A stretch of 64,000 nt of DNA from Monodelphis domestica. Taxonomy: Eukaryota; Chordata; Mammalia; Didelphimorphia; Didelphidae. The translations under genes were made by a program, and so were the position numbers. The notes under the pieces are model-generated. The model saw nothing but the letters and a program-made list of their open reading frames with translations. It did no database searches and was not told where the DNA came from. Each line of letters opens with the position of its first letter. Position 1 is the stretch's first letter. Shown in pieces: positions 23,335 through 34,439 of this stretch. The DNA is taken from positions 53,741,882 to 53,805,881 of the forward strand of contig NC_077235.1 of NCBI RefSeq assembly GCF_027887165.1, in the 5' to 3' direction.

Positions 23335-23421
23335 AAAAATGACCCTCCTTTTCTGCTGAAACCTCCTCCTAAAGCTTGCAGACCTGAAAAGGAGATTGAT
23401 TCTGAATATGAAGAGAAGATG
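23335..23421 (+). CDS. SMARCA1: SMARCA1 coding exon 2
   Basis: 29 codons, phase 0 to phase 0: KNDPPFLLKPPPKACRPEKE then IDSEYEEKM. The acceptor is GGAACTTTCAG and the donor GTATGT. The end matches human SEKEMDPEYEEKM. The first 15 residues are proline-rich and diverged. Confidence 0.93.
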
Positions 23422-23469
23422 GTATGTGCTTTCACTTTATCCAATCTGTGATTGGGGGAATTTTTCTAA

Positions 23470-23646
23470 CCCTCAGCTTTTGTCTTAGGATCACTACTGG
23501 TTCCAAGGCAGAAGAGAGGTAAGGGCTAGGCAATGGAGGTGAAGGGACTTGTCCAGGGTCTAGGAAGTGTCCGAGGCCAGATTTGAATCCAGGATCTCCC
23601 CTCTCTAGGTCTGGCTCTCAATCCACTGAGTCACCTGGCTGCCCCC
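23470..23646 (-). mobile_element. Marsupial SINE (type A), antisense
   Basis: Starts 49 bp after the exon 2 donor. CAGCTTTTGTCTTAGGATCA tail side, CACTGAGTCACCTGGCTGCC head. Confidence 0.88.
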
Positions 23647-24124
23647 AGGTAGTTGATTTCTGTTATAGTGGGAAATAACAGAATACAAGTGGGAGATGAA
23701 GGAGAACCACCCATTTTAGAGGAGCTTTAGGTTCTAGACTCCCTCCCTCCCAACACTTCCCAGCTTTATAGCTGAGGAGGGTGAAACTTGCTTCCTGGTT
23801 CTCTTTTCTGGCACACCATCACTCCTTTTGGTAGCAAAGTTCAATAATCATAGCAAGCATTTTCATAGGGTTTTATATGGGGTGTTCTCTTTTGAACTAT
23901 CTGACTTATTAGCCCCATTTTAGAGCTGAGGACATTGAGGCATTCCTTTATCTGTTGCTTCATAAACCTGTGGGTCTTTCATGAGTGAATTTGTAGTAAG
24001 TTGAAAGAAATGTTATCAGAGAGGTTAATTATGCTCCGAAGGGAAGCTACTCTCTCTGTGGTCCACATTTCTCAGGTTCTGTTTTCATTTTCTGGTCTAA
24101 GAATCCATCGGTGGGGCTTCCATT

Positions 24125-24250
24125 TTGATGAGCATCTCACTCTGGCCTCCTCGGGTTGTTGTGAAGCTCATATGCGATAATGATTGGAAAGCATCTAACG
24201 CAGTGCCTGGCCACCGAGTATGGTTAACTATTATTATTCTCCCACCTTTT
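24125..24250 (+). mobile_element. MIR-like tail fragment
   Basis: GGTTGTTGTGAAGCTCATAT GCGATAATG then CTAACTATTATTATT resembles the 3' part of MIR-class elements (GTTGTGAGGATCAAATGAGA in the family). Confidence 0.45.
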
Positions 24251-24799
24251 GGGGAGGGGGCTGTCAGATCAAAACAACGGTTCTGGGAAAGTTGGAAGAA
24301 CCTGTGTGCGTGTGCGTTCCAGGTTGCTACTTAAAGACAATGGCATCAGCTTCTTGGTTGGTGATGGCTGCTACCCACAAAATATGGAAAGAATCTCTTT
24401 CCTGAATTTCGGTCATCTCAGCCAGCCAGTCAGCGTGTCACTGGCCATAAGAATGATGGTCCTCCAAGGACCAAACAAAATGGAAACTTCTCTGGTTCCT
24501 TCCAGCTGCTGGACTGAATATGTTTCACGTGAATTTTGGCGTTAGACAAAGGTTTTCCAGGTGCCCTTGTTTCTCTGTAGCCTTCTGAATTTCTCCTCCT
24601 TCTCAGGGGAATGGAACTGTTGGATTTGCCTAGAGATCCAGTCTCTGAGCTGGCTGGAGGGGAGTGTTTTTCTAGCCAAGGCAAATGTCAGGTTGCCCTC
24701 CTGTGGCATGAAGAAGTACTATGTTTGGAGAATTAATCTCGGATATTGTGATATCTCAAGCTTTAACATAGTGAGTGACCTAAACGGCTACTCTTTCAC

Positions 24800-25285
24800 T
24801 AAGCTTTAAGTGAGTGCCTACTAGGTGTAGGCACCATGGCAGGGAGCCAGAGAAAGGCTGTGGAAAACAGCTTGAGAGAGGCCAGTTTCTGGACTCCCCC
24901 CAGAAGGAAAGGAAGAGAGAAAAGGGGGAAAGGCCCTGAATCTTGAAAATGATGATAACCTTGTGTTACGTTCTCTTGGCAGCTGAAATAGCTGAAGATA
25001 AAATGAGTAAGTTTACTGGGGCACAAGATGGTGGGTGATCTCGGGAGCCTGATGGGAGAGACAACACGCAAACAACTCCGTCCAAACAAGCCAGATAGGG
25101 GAGAATTAGGAAACCGTTCAAAGGGGGCAGCATTGAGGGGGCAGGAAAGACTTCCTGTAAAAGGCAGGATTTTAGCTGGGATTCTAAGGAGGCCAGGAAG
25201 GAGAAAGGACGAGAAGAGGGAGCATTCCAGGCATGGGGGGGGCAGCCAAGGAAAATGCCTATATGTTGAGGTAATGCAAGTTTCA
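24800..25285 (+). mobile_element. Old dispersed repeat of unassigned family, copy 1
   Basis: GAGTGCCTACTAGGTGTAGG CACC start, and AGGAAAGACTTCCTGTAAAA GGCAGGATTTTAGCTGGGAT later. The same order of phrases occurs at 59205-59855 (GCACCTACTCTGTATCAG ... GGTTGGGTCTTGAAGAA). The family could not be named. Confidence 0.5.
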
Positions 25286-25519
25286 CTGTTAGTGTATTAG
25301 ATTGGAGAAATGTTTGTTATCTTTATAAAATACTATTGAAACACTTTTGAGAGGAAAGAAGCTAGTATTGATTTTTCACTATAGTTTGAATATAGTGTAC
25401 AGCATTAGATTATCCAGTAGTTATGATGGCTTAGATTCTTAATTTCACAGCACATTTTTTATTATGAGACCTTCAGAGAATTTGGTATGTATGTACCATT
25501 TCAGAAACAACTGAGGCCT

Positions 25520-25700
25520 ACAGTCCTGAACAAATCACCAGACCTCTGGCCGAGCCTTGATTTCCTCCCTTGTAAAATGAATGGCACTTTGGTTAGCACT
25601 GTCTCACTCCCAGGGCTGTTGAGAGGATTAGATCTGATGCTTATCTGTTAGACACTTTACAGTGTAATGCATTCTATTGTAAAGATAAAAATTGGGGAAA
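25520..25700 (+). mobile_element. MIR-type SINE (ancient, sense)
   Basis: AAATCACCAGACCTCTGGCC ... TCCTCCCTTGTAAAATGAAT ... GAGAGGATTAGATCTGATGC follows the MIR order. Confidence 0.6.
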
Positions 25701-26044
25701 CTGAGGCAGGTAGAAATTAGTTTCTCTCTGCAAGGAGTATTATATTTTTAGAGGTTTATTGAAGATTTAAATATAAAGAAAATACAAGTAAGAAAGGCAC
25801 ATGCCAGGTGGGCTGAGAGGCCCAATTCAATTTCACTCACATCATGACAGATGTGTCTGCTCCAAAGCGGAAGTAGAAAAAAGACCCTCAGTAGGCGGAG
25901 AACTCCTTTAAATAATCATTCGTGTTCTCGCCCAGGTGAGAATTCAGTGCGATTACAAAGCATTCTGGGAGCTAGCAAGGACTCTTGGGGTTTGGAGTCC
26001 AGAATCCAAATCCCCATTTTTACACTATGTGATGCTTTAGAAAT

Positions 26045-26690
26045 GAGAGCCGAAGGGCAAAATGACAAATGGTGGAGGAGATGTGGAAAAATGGGGACAC
26101 TAATACATTGTTGGTGGAGCTGTGACCTGATCCAACCATTTTGGAGAGCAATTCAGAATTACACTTAGAGAGCTCTAAAACTGTGTTTTCCTTTAGACCC
26201 AGCAATACCACTGCAGTGTCTTTTCCCCAAGGAGATTAGGGGAAAAGGAAAAGAGCCCATATTCTCCAAAATATTTGTAGCCGCTCTCTGTAGTGCCAAA
26301 GAACTAGAAATCGAGGGGCTGTCCATCAGTCAGGAATGAATGAAGTTGTGCTATATGATTGTGATAGAATATTTACTATGCCATAAAAATGATCAGTAGG
26401 CTAATTAAAAAAACTTGGAAAGCACTAAACAGGATAATGAACAGGGAAATGAATAGAACCAAGAGAACATCACACACAGCTACATATTTAATACTGGAAG
26501 AATAAACCGTGAATGTTATCTCCAAAGTGGAAGCATGAAAGATATCATTGGGATGAACATACCAATTCTGTCTCCCAGATGATGCCTTCTTGGACACAGG
26601 AAGTAGATGAGGGACTGGGACACTTGGAATAAATTCTATTTATAAGTAATAATAATTAAAAATAAGAAATGGGAGCCAAATTCAAGAAAA
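26045..26690 (+). mobile_element. Old L1 ORF2 C-terminal and 3' UTR fragment
   Basis: Translation gives WWRRCGKMGTLIHCWWSCDL IQPFW, the L1 ORF2 C-terminal motif. A 3' UTR follows with ATCGAGGGGCTGTCCATCAG. More diverged than the 6-9 kb copy. Confidence 0.8.
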
Positions 26691-26849
26691 CTGAGTTCGG
26701 AAAAGAAAAATACTGTATTGTTTTTCAGAAAGATGACTTTATTTTGGTCTTAAAATCTTTGAGGTCACACTGCTTATTTTCAGGGACTTACTAAGTCTTT
26801 CACATTATTACTTAATTGATCTGAAAAAATCAGAGGGTCGAGGATCACG

Positions 26850-26975
26850 AGCTGGATGGGACCTCAGTGGTGGTCCAGTACAACATCCTTATTTTCCAGA
26901 TAAGGAAACTGAGGCCCAGGGAGGGTAAGTGACTTGCCAAGGACACACAGGTAGGAATTATCAGGAGTGGGATAA
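26850..26975 (-). mobile_element. MIR-type SINE fragment
   Basis: TTTTCCAGATAAGGAAACTG AGGCCCAGGGAGGGTAAGTG ACTTGCCAAGGACACACAGG is the reverse MIR core. Confidence 0.6.
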
Positions 26976-27091
26976 TTTACTGAACAATCTTAGTGCCCTG
27001 AGAGAATTATATGTTTTTTACAGTTGAAAGAGTCAGAATGCCATCTAATCCAATCTCTTCACATCTTATTATTGAGATCATCCACCGCCCT

Positions 27092-27275
27092 CTTAAAAAC
27101 TCTTACTTTTTGTTTGAGTAACCACTCTAAGATAGAATGGCAAGGATGAGGCAAATGGAGTTGTGACTTGCCTAAGATCACACAGCTAGGAAGTGTCTGA
27201 GGCTGTATTTGATCCCAGGTCCTCCTGACTACAGGCCTGGTGCTCTAACTATTTAGCTACCTAGATAATCCCCCC
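27092..27275 (-). mobile_element. Marsupial SINE (type A), antisense
   Basis: AACTCTTACTTTTTGTTTGA then CTAAGATCACACAGCTAGGA. Followed directly by an ATT microsatellite (27281-27306). Confidence 0.85.
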
Positions 27276-27280
27276 TCCCA

Positions 27281-27306
27281 TTATTATTATTATTATTATT
27301 ATTATT
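27281..27306. repeat. (ATT)n microsatellite
   Basis: Eight or more ATT units between two SINEs. Confidence 0.9.
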
Positions 27307-27307
27307 G

Positions 27308-27504
27308 TAAGAACCCTCACCTTCCATCTTATAATCAATACTGTGCATGGATTCCAAGGCAGAAGAGTAGTAAGGGCTAGGCAAACTGGGTTAAGTGACT
27401 TGCACAGGGTCACACAGCTGGGAAGTATCTGATGCCTGATTTGATCCCAGGTTCTCTTGACTCTAGGCCTGGAGCTCTGTCTACTGAGCCACCTAACTGC
27501 TCCC
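27308..27504 (-). mobile_element. Marsupial SINE (type A), antisense
   Basis: GAACCCTCACCTTCCATCTT tail side; ends CCACCTAACTGCTCCCC. Confidence 0.9.
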
Positions 27505-27547
27505 CTTCCCCTCTTTTTTGTTTATTTAAGTTATTATTATTATTTTT

Positions 27548-27725
27548 AGCCCCTTACCTTCCATCTTAGAATCAATACTGTTTATTGGTTCCAAGGCAGA
27601 AGAGTACAATAGGGGTCAAGTGACTTGCACAGGGACACATAGCTAGGAAAAATTTGAGATCAAATTTGAATTCAGGATCTCATGTCTCTGACTTTTCCAT
27701 CTACTGAGTCACCTAGCTACCCCCC
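27548..27725 (-). mobile_element. Marsupial SINE (type A), antisense
   Basis: AGCCCCTTACCTTCCATCTT to GTCACCTAGCTACCCCCC. Confidence 0.9.
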
Positions 27726-27932
27726 CCCACCTCTGACAAATATCTTTCACTGTTTCTTTTTTGATTTTAATGTTTTATTTTTTCACTATTTTCACAAGGA
27801 GTTTTGAGAAGGAGTAGGAGAAAATGAATTACGTGATAGGACTTGAGGACTTTGAAGCAGAATTTCCTTACTTTTAATAACAAGGAACAGATATTATAAA
27901 TGTCTTCTTTTTCTTTTTGTTTTGGAAATTAG

Positions 27933-28099
27933 AAAACAGACCGGGCCAAAAGATTTGAATTTCTACTAAAGCAGACTGAGCTCTTTGCTCATTTCATTCA
28001 ACCTGCGGCCCAGAAATCTCCAACGTCACCCTTGAAGGTGAAAGTGGGACGTCCCCGACTGAAGCGTGATGAAAAGCAATGCCTTCTTTCAGCTGGGGA
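27933..28099 (+). CDS. SMARCA1: SMARCA1 coding exon 3
   Basis: 167 nt, enters in phase 0 and leaves two bases of an Asp codon. Encodes [34 protein letters not shown] and [17 protein letters not shown]. The acceptor TTTTGGAAATTAG is weak at -3/-4 but preceded by a T-rich tract, and the donor is GTACGT. Nearly identical to human SMARCA1. Confidence 0.96.
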
Positions 28100-28284
28100 G
28101 TACGTTGGCACCTTTCTCTTTTTACTCAGAAGTTAATTGGTACCTCCATCATGTATGCCTAGGTCATGGTAGACTCAGCTATGGGGCAAAGTCAGGCTTA
28201 TAGCCAATTTAATCCAGGATTAGACAGAATGAAGATTTGTCCTGCCAGTTGCAAAGGACAGAAGGAAGCCATTGGGCATTGATT

Positions 28285-28479
28285 TTTTTAACCCCTCCCC
28301 TTCTGTCTTAGAATAGATATCGTGTATTGGTTCTAAGGCAGAAGAGTGGTAAGGGCTAGGCAATGGGGGTGAAGTGACTTGCCCAGGGTCACACAGCTAG
28401 GAAGTATCTGAGGTCAGATTGGAACCCAGGACCTCCCATCTTTGGACCTGGGTCCATCTACTTAGCCACCCAGCTGCCC
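28285..28479 (-). mobile_element. Marsupial SINE (type A), antisense, in intron 3
   Basis: ATTGATTTTT occurs on both sides (about 28279 and 28490), fitting a target-site duplication. The SINE makes up almost half of the 458-bp intron. Confidence 0.9.
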
Positions 28480-28557
28480 ATCCCCTGGATATTGATTTTT
28501 AAAGCCCAGGTCCCAGTGGAACTTGAAGGTTGAAATGTCTTTCGTTGTCCCTTTCAG

Positions 28558-28658
28558 TTACCGTCACAGACGTACGGAACAAGAAGAAGATGAAGAATTG
28601 TTGTCAGAGAGCCGAAAGTCATCTAGTGTTTGTGTTCGATTTGAGGTGTCTCCTTCAT
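28558..28658 (+). CDS. SMARCA1: SMARCA1 coding exon 4
   Basis: 101 nt. Completes the Asp codon and encodes [20 protein letters not shown] then [13 protein letters not shown], leaving one base of a Tyr codon. Acceptor CCCTTTCAG, donor GTAAGT. LSESRK and FEVSPS separate SMARCA1 from SMARCA5. Confidence 0.97.
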
Positions 28659-28724
28659 GTAAGTACCGCACAGTTTGGCAGACTTTTTCCAGGTTGGTTT
28701 ATATAGGATGTTACTTGATACCTT

Positions 28725-29290
28725 TTTTTTTTAAACATTTAAAAAATTTTTTACTTTCTATTTTTGTAACAACTCTAAAACAGAAGGATAAGGCCTAGGC
28801 CAGTGATGGCAAACCTATGGCACAGGTGCCAAAGATGGCACTCAGAGTGCTCTCTGTGGGCACGCACACTGCTGCGCCCCCCCTCGTCTAGAGTTCATTA
28901 GTAGAAAAGCAGAGGGACTCAGGCAGAGCTGCTCCCCTCCCCCTCTCCACTGTGCCTGATGACATTTTTTCACACCCCACCCCTCTGTCCAGTAGCCCAA
29001 TGGGAGCTTGTCCTCCCTCCCTTGTATGGACTAAGGGTGGGGGGCAGGGTACACCCAGCATTCAATGAGGGAGAGGGGCTCGGCATGGCTGTTTTGAGGG
29101 AGTGGGCCCAGTACTCAGTCTGGGGTGTGGGATAGGGATGGGGTCTGACACTCTGTCTCTAAAATGCTCACCATCACTGCCTAGGCAAATAGGGTTAAGT
29201 GACTTGCCCAGGGTCATATAGCTAGGACATGTCTGAGGCCAGATTTCAACTCATCCCCTGCATAGCAGTTATTATCTATATCCCCCACCA
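28725..29290 (-). mobile_element. Marsupial SINE (type A) split by a hAT insertion
   Basis: The left half (28725-28800) ends ...AGGATAAGGCCTAGGC and the right half (29180-29290) resumes CCTAGGCAAATAGGGTTAAG, continuing the family consensus GGGCTAGGCAA across the interruption. Confidence 0.85.
28801..29179 (+). mobile_element. Non-autonomous hAT element (OposCharlie-like), nested
   Basis: Termini CAGTGATGGCAAACCTATGG and GCTCACCATCACTG. CCTAGGC flanks both sides (28794-28800 and 29180-29186), a near-complete 8-bp hAT duplication. It inserted into an existing SINE, so it is younger than that copy. Confidence 0.82.
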
Positions 29291-29669
29291 CCTCCATTAA
29301 GGAATATGGATGCCTAACATTCCAGCCATTCTGGCCTGTTTGCTATTGCCTGTACCAGATATTCCAATCACCTACCTCTGTGTCTTTGCACAGATTGTGC
29401 TCCCTCCCACCCCATGCATCTGTTCTTTACCTCTGCCTCTTTTAAGCCTCAGTCTAAGTAGCATCTCCTGTGTGGGCTCTACCCTGAGCCTCTCAGGTGC
29501 TAGTGCAAATCCTCCCCAACCAAAAAAAGCTCAAAAGGACAAGAGATCTAGCATCTAGTGGAACACCCTTATTTCTGCGAATGAGACTGAGGCCAGAGAG
29601 GGGCAGAGACTGGCTGGCCTAAGGTCATACGGTGGGTGTCAAATTTAAATCCAGGTCCTGTGATTCTGT

Positions 29670-29862
29670 TTTTTTAAAACTCTTACTTTCTGTCTTCATA
29701 ACATCTCTAAGACAGAAGGGTAAGGGCTAGACAAAGAAGGTTAAGTGACTTGCCCAGGGTCACTCAACTAGGAAGTATCTGAGGCCAGATTTGAACCCAG
29801 GTTCTCTTGATTCCAGGTCTGGTGCACTCTCCCTCTGGCAGCTGAACCACCTAGCTGCTCCT
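29670..29862 (-). mobile_element. Marsupial SINE (type A), antisense
   Basis: AAAACTCTTACTTTCTGTCT to CCACCTAGCTGCTCCTCC. Ends 60 bp before SMARCA1 exon 5. Confidence 0.9.
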
Positions 29863-29922
29863 CCTTGATACTTAAAAAAACTACCTTATGATAAGATGGT
29901 TGATGTTATTTTAATTTTGCAG

Positions 29923-30023
29923 ATGTAAAAGGAGGGACATTGCGAGATTATCAGGTTAGGGGCTTGAACTGGATGATCTCCCTTTATGAAAATGGAGTTA
30001 ATGGCATTCTGGCGGATGAAATG
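29923..30023 (+). CDS. SMARCA1: SMARCA1 coding exon 5
   Basis: 101 nt. Completes Tyr and encodes [33 protein letters not shown], the opening of the SNF2 helicase core (Q-motif region and first half of Walker A). Acceptor TTAATTTTGCAG, donor GTAAGG. Leaves in phase 0. Confidence 0.97.
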
Positions 30024-30089
30024 GTAAGGAATGGGTGGCATAAAAGGGGGCCCCAGATTCCCTCTCTTTTCTTTTCAAATCATTTTTTC

Positions 30090-30266
30090 AAAAACCCTTG
30101 CCTTCTTAGAATCAACACTGATTCCAACGCAGAAGAGTGGTAAGAGCTAGGCAAAGGGGGTTTAGTGACTTGCCCAGGGTCACACAGCTAGGAAGTGTCT
30201 GAGACCAGATTTGATCCTGTCTCTAGGCCTGGCTCTCTATCCACCGAGCCACCTAGCTGCCCCCCC
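30090..30266 (-). mobile_element. Marsupial SINE (type A), antisense
   Basis: CAAAAACCCTTGCCTTCTTA to CCACCTAGCTGCCCCCC. Similar TTTCAAAT-T flanks suggest a target duplication. Confidence 0.88.
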
Positions 30267-30299
30267 TTTTTCAAATGAATTTTTGCTGTTATTGGTTGT

Positions 30300-30895
30300 T
30301 TTTACAGTGCTTGCATTTCCCCCTCCATCCTTCTTCATCTCCTGTCCCAGAGAATCATTCCTTACGTCAAAGAATTTTTAAAAAAAAAGAGGAAGAAGAG
30401 AAACAAATGGAGAAAAACTGATGAACAAGTGAAAGAAATGTGCCCGTTAGTGCAGTATTCCACACCTGGAGAGCCCCACTTCTGCAGAGGAGTTGGGGGA
30501 GCTGTCTCCTCCCATCTCTTTTTTGGGGCCAAACTTGTTCGGTAGAACTTGGTGACATTCGCTTTCAGTTATTTTGTCTTAGTTGCTCTTTCCATGCAGA
30601 CCATTTCGTAGTGGTCACGTAGGTCCTCTTCCTGTTTGTATTGATTCAGCTAAATCTTTCCCGGGATGATGTCTTTGTGCTCACTGGCTCTGCTTCCTTC
30701 GTGTTCCCCAGTTCATTTAACCATTCTCCAGTCAATGGGCATCTACTCTGTTTCCAGCTCTGTGCCTTTATGAAAAGGACGCCATGGATATTTCGGTGTA
30801 TTTAGAGAAGGCCTCCTTTTTGTCTGTGACCTCCTTGGGGGATAATCCAGGTCCTTTTAGTGATGCCTGACCCCCTCTCCTTTCAAAGACTTGCT
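30300..30895 (-). mobile_element. L1 3' region, antisense
   Basis: CAGTATTCCACACCTGGAGA and CCAAACTTGTTCGGTAGAAC belong to a marsupial L1 3' UTR type also seen at 33135-33510. CATTCTCCAGTCAATGGGCA TCTACTCTGTTTCCAGCTC is the reverse of the ORF2 C-terminal region. Confidence 0.75.
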
Positions 30896-31194
30896 CTAAA
30901 TCACCATTATCTCTGCCGTAGTGTGGGGAAAGGAAATCGTTCCTACTTACACAGAAAGCTCCCCATTGCCTTCATGCTGATTATTTTGGGCTGCCATGGT
31001 GGTGGAGCACCTATCTAGAATGCCGATTATAATTAATACAAGGAACTTCTCAACCGATTTCCCAAATTATGAAATTGTTGCTGAGTTTTTTAAGCAAGAT
31101 CCCTTGTCCCGCATGGAATATGAACAGCTGGCATTTCTGGAGTGCCTCAAGGTTTACAAAATACTTGGCCAGTTTGGTTCTCATGGCAAACCTT

Positions 31195-31335
31195 TGTGCT
31201 ATTATTAAACCCATTTTATAGCTAAGGAAACTGAGGCTCAGAGAGCCCAAGTGACTGGCCCAGGATCATGAAGTTGTTGGTGAATGAGGCAGGATTCTAG
31301 TTCAGTTCTTCCTGATTTGAGTCTTACATTCTATC
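31195..31335 (-). mobile_element. MIR-type SINE fragment
   Basis: AACCCATTTTATAGCTAAGG AAACTGAGGCTCAGAGAGCC then GGATTCTAGTTCAGTTCTTC CTGA. Reverse MIR. Confidence 0.6.
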
Positions 31336-31339
31336 TGTT

Positions 31340-32225
31340 AGAGGCTGAGTTTTTTATCCTGTTCTCTTGGGTTCCCATTGCTTCTATTTTAGAGCTTTGG
31401 GGTTGACCTAGAATTCCTGGGACTTAGATGAATCTATAAACAACCAGCAAATTTTGAGGTAGCATCACCTTGAATCTGTGCCCTGGACCAAAGTAATGGT
31501 GATCGATGAAAATGACTGGGGCTGTTTGGTCTCATTACCCTAATGGTGCTCTGCTGTCCTGTGGCAGGCACAATCTTACTGATTTCTGAGGGCAGAGACT
31601 TATTGGTTTTCTTTGTTTACCCAGTGCCCAACCGAATAGCACTTAGCAAATATTTTCTGAGTCGAATTGCATTGGCATGGTTGTTCTCAGCAGTAGTGAA
31701 GATCCACACCCATTCATGGCAAAGAAATGTATCACTTGGTAGCCAGTTTTCCGGTAATAAGCCATGGGAAAGAGGCCCATCCTTGAATGACAGAGACAAT
31801 CTTTTTCTGGGACCATATTGGAAGACTCTGCGACTTCCTCAACTCTGCCAGTGCCTTTAATACTCTAGAGTCACCCCTGGCATGGTGGGTTGCCTCTGCG
31901 AGGAGTTCAGTGGGTGTACTCCCAGTTATTGGATTCTGGAGCCACACTTGCTGTCTCCATTGCCCAAAGAAGTCTCTGAACTCCCCTTCTAGAGTTCCAG
32001 TATAGGGCGATAGCCTATTCCTGACATTAAACGTCTGAGAGAGCTCTAGGATATGTAGGGAAGTGTCATAGGTACCTCAACAGGGCCTGAGTATCACTGG
32101 GCTAGCCTCTTGCATTGAGATACAAGGGGGCCAGTAGCTACAAGTAGGATGCCTTTCTTGAGGATTAAGCCCCCAAAGCATCATTTGACTAAGAGCCCAT
32201 GAGCACCCAACAAATTGTCAGCTTC
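31340..32225. other. Intron 5 sequence, unassigned
   Basis: No exon or repeat recognised with confidence. A short ancient-LINE flavour near 31590 (AGGGCAGAGACTTATTGGTT) is not enough to call. Confidence 0.35.
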
Positions 32226-32229
32226 CTCA

Positions 32230-32595
32230 GGGCCAGTTGGCATACTAGTCGATCCCCAGAACTTGGCCTTCCACCCCCCATCTCCTTGCCTTTGCACAGT
32301 CTCTTCTGCCTCTTACTGAGCTGTCTTCAAGGCTCAGCCTGGGCACCACCTCCTAGAGTAGGCCTTTCCTGACCTACCCAGTGGGTAATGCTCTCTTCCT
32401 TCTTAAATAATCCTGTGTATATATGGTCTGTTTACATTCTGTATAACCACCCCCTCCTTCTTTCCTATTCTTCCCCTCTCTGCCCCCAACCCTCTGAAGG
32501 GAGGGATGGTTTTTCCTCTTGTATTTCTTTCCCCCACACCTAACACAGTGCCTCGTATGTAGCATGTGTGTAATTAAAGCTTGTTGGATTGGACC
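32230..32595 (+). mobile_element. L2-type LINE 3' region (ancient)
   Basis: GGCTCAGCCTGGGCACCACC TCC, then CAGTGCCTCGTATGTAGCAT. The order matches L2 ORF2 end and 3' end. Confidence 0.7.
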
Positions 32596-32840
32596 AAATG
32601 TGTTTCAGAATGCTCCACTCCCGCGGTTCCTGGCATGCATTCCTTTTTTGTTGACTCAGTAAATCCTGACCAAGAACCAAAGTTGACTTTTCCCCCAGTT
32701 GTATTTTTAGTTGTTCTTTCTTAGAGTCAAGATTCCATGTGTGGAAGAGCAGGCAAGTGCTTGGATCTAGCGTTAGTGCGGACAGCGTGTTGGGTTCGTT
32801 ACAGTTTTGTGACTTCTTTCCTTTTGGGTTGATGTTGCAG

Positions 32841-33020
32841 GGTCTTGGAAAGACTTTACAAACGATTGCACTGCTTGGCTATCTCAAACACTATCGGAAC
32901 ATTCCTGGGCCTCACATGGTTTTGGTTCCAAAATCAACTTTACACAACTGGATGAACGAATTTAAACGCTGGGTGCCCTCTCTCCGGGCTGTTTGTCTCA
33001 TCGGGGACAAGGATGCGAGA
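32841..33020 (+). CDS. SMARCA1: SMARCA1 coding exon 6 (Walker A)
   Basis: 60 codons, phase 0 to 0: [60 protein letters not shown]. With the end of exon 5 it forms DEMGLGKT, the P-loop whose Lys contacts ATP phosphates, followed by helicase motif Ia ([11 protein letters not shown]). Acceptor GATGTTGCAG, donor GTAAGT. Last exon found in the window. Confidence 0.97.
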
Positions 33021-33134
33021 GTAAGTAGAAACAGGTATATCCAGTGGTGCTCAGGAAGAGCAATGGGTTCATGGTATGGGCTCTTGGCTTCCACCACTCC
33101 TGTCATGGCTGCTATACAACTAGCTGAGCAGAGA

Positions 33135-33510
33135 CATATGACTCTCGTTGCACTTAAAAATGTGTTTATTGTGATCTTGTGTTTTTTTCTATCACTTTCA
33201 TGTCTAAATATACCTTCCTCTCTTCCCTAACCAGAGATCCATTCATTAGAACAAAGAGCAAAAAAGAAAGAGGGGAAGAAATACTTCAGCGAGATGTCAA
33301 CTGACTCTGACATTATCCACACCCATATCTCCCTGCTGCAAAGAAGGAAGGGTGCTCTGCACTCAGATCTCTTCTTTAGGGCCCAGCCAGGCCATTAGAA
33401 TTACCCAGTACCCAGATGCTTTTTTTGGCCTTCTTTCATACCATTTACATTGTGATAGTCAATATTTATCTAATTTTCCTGGTTTGGTTTCCTTCATTTT
33501 CCATCCCTCT
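33135..33510 (-). mobile_element. L1 3' UTR fragment, antisense
   Basis: AGAAATACTTCAGCGAGATG TCAACTGACTCTGACATTAT and CACACCCATATCTCCCTGCT are this L1's 3' UTR read backwards. Confidence 0.65.
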
Positions 33511-33528
33511 TCTCTTATACAATTCATT

Positions 33529-33720
33529 AAAAAAATCCTTACCTTCCATCTTAGAATCAGTACTAAGTATTGGTTCCAAGGCAGAAAAGTGGTAATTGGG
33601 GGTTAAGTGACTTGCCCAGGGTCTCATAGCTAGGAAGCTTCTGAGATGAGATTTGAACCCAGGACCTCCAGTTTTTAGGCCTGGCTCTTGATCTACTGAC
33701 ACCCCCGCCCCAGCTGCTTC
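33529..33720 (-). mobile_element. Marsupial SINE (type A), antisense
   Basis: ATCCTTACCTTCCATCTTAG to CCCCAGCTGCTTC. TACAATT-ATT on both sides looks like a duplicated target. Confidence 0.88.
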
Positions 33721-33999
33721 TACAATTAATTTTTAAACTAGTGGATAATTTAAGCATTTTGAAATGGAAATCATGTTCAGTTTGGGTGTGTCTATTCTTA
33801 AAAATGTTATCTTTGGCTAAACCATTGATGTTAGATTGAAATAAGCATTCCAGCATCCAGGATTTTACGATTTTGAAGCCAAAAGTCATTCTGTAAACGT
33901 AGATGACTTGGACATTGGTTGTGATTCTTGGCTTCATTGTGGTTTTGTTTGCAAGGGAGGAACATTTTATTTACATGTCAGGAGCCTTGCACATTGCTA

Positions 34000-34380
34000 C
34001 TGGGTCCCACTGAGGTCTGGCTCCTGCTTACCTTCCCTGAATTATTTCACACTGCCCTCCTTCTCACACTCGATCTTCAAGCCAAACGGGCCTGCTTGTG
34101 GCTGCTTGAGTACGGTGTTCCATGTCTTCCTTTCATGCTTTGGTACAGACCTTACATCGTAGCCTGGAATGCCTCCCCACTTACCCCTCTGTGGTAGAAG
34201 GCTTAACCAAGGTGCCACTGCCCCAGGAAGGCTTTCTGCTATCTCACTCCTTGAGTTCTTTTGTGGACATATTCCCCCTAGCAGCATGTAAGCTTCTTGA
34301 GGACTCAACATTTCTCATGGTTATCTTTGTCTTCTTCCCAGTGCTTTACATTTATTAAGTGCTTCTGGAATTGAAGTGAT
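34000..34380 (+). mobile_element. L2-type LINE fragment (ancient)
   Basis: CATGTAAGCTTCTTGAGGAC then CAGTGCTTTACATTTATTAA GTGCTT fit the L2 3' end. The part before is diffuse. Confidence 0.6.
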
Positions 34381-34439
34381 CTATGGGTATAGCAAAAGAA
34401 ATATATGGATTTGGGGGACCATAGATTTAGTGGAACCTG

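Larger units (their letters stand above)
23422..27932 (+). other. SMARCA1: SMARCA1 intron 2
   Basis: 4.5-kb intron with an L1 remnant, MIR/L2 debris, an old dispersed repeat and four antisense type A SINEs, three of them within 640 bp (27092-27725). Confidence 0.9.

Noticed and set aside
14270-33020. Assignment to SMARCA5 instead of SMARCA1
   Set aside because: [29 protein letters not shown] and GDKDAR follow SMARCA1; SMARCA5 differs at these positions.
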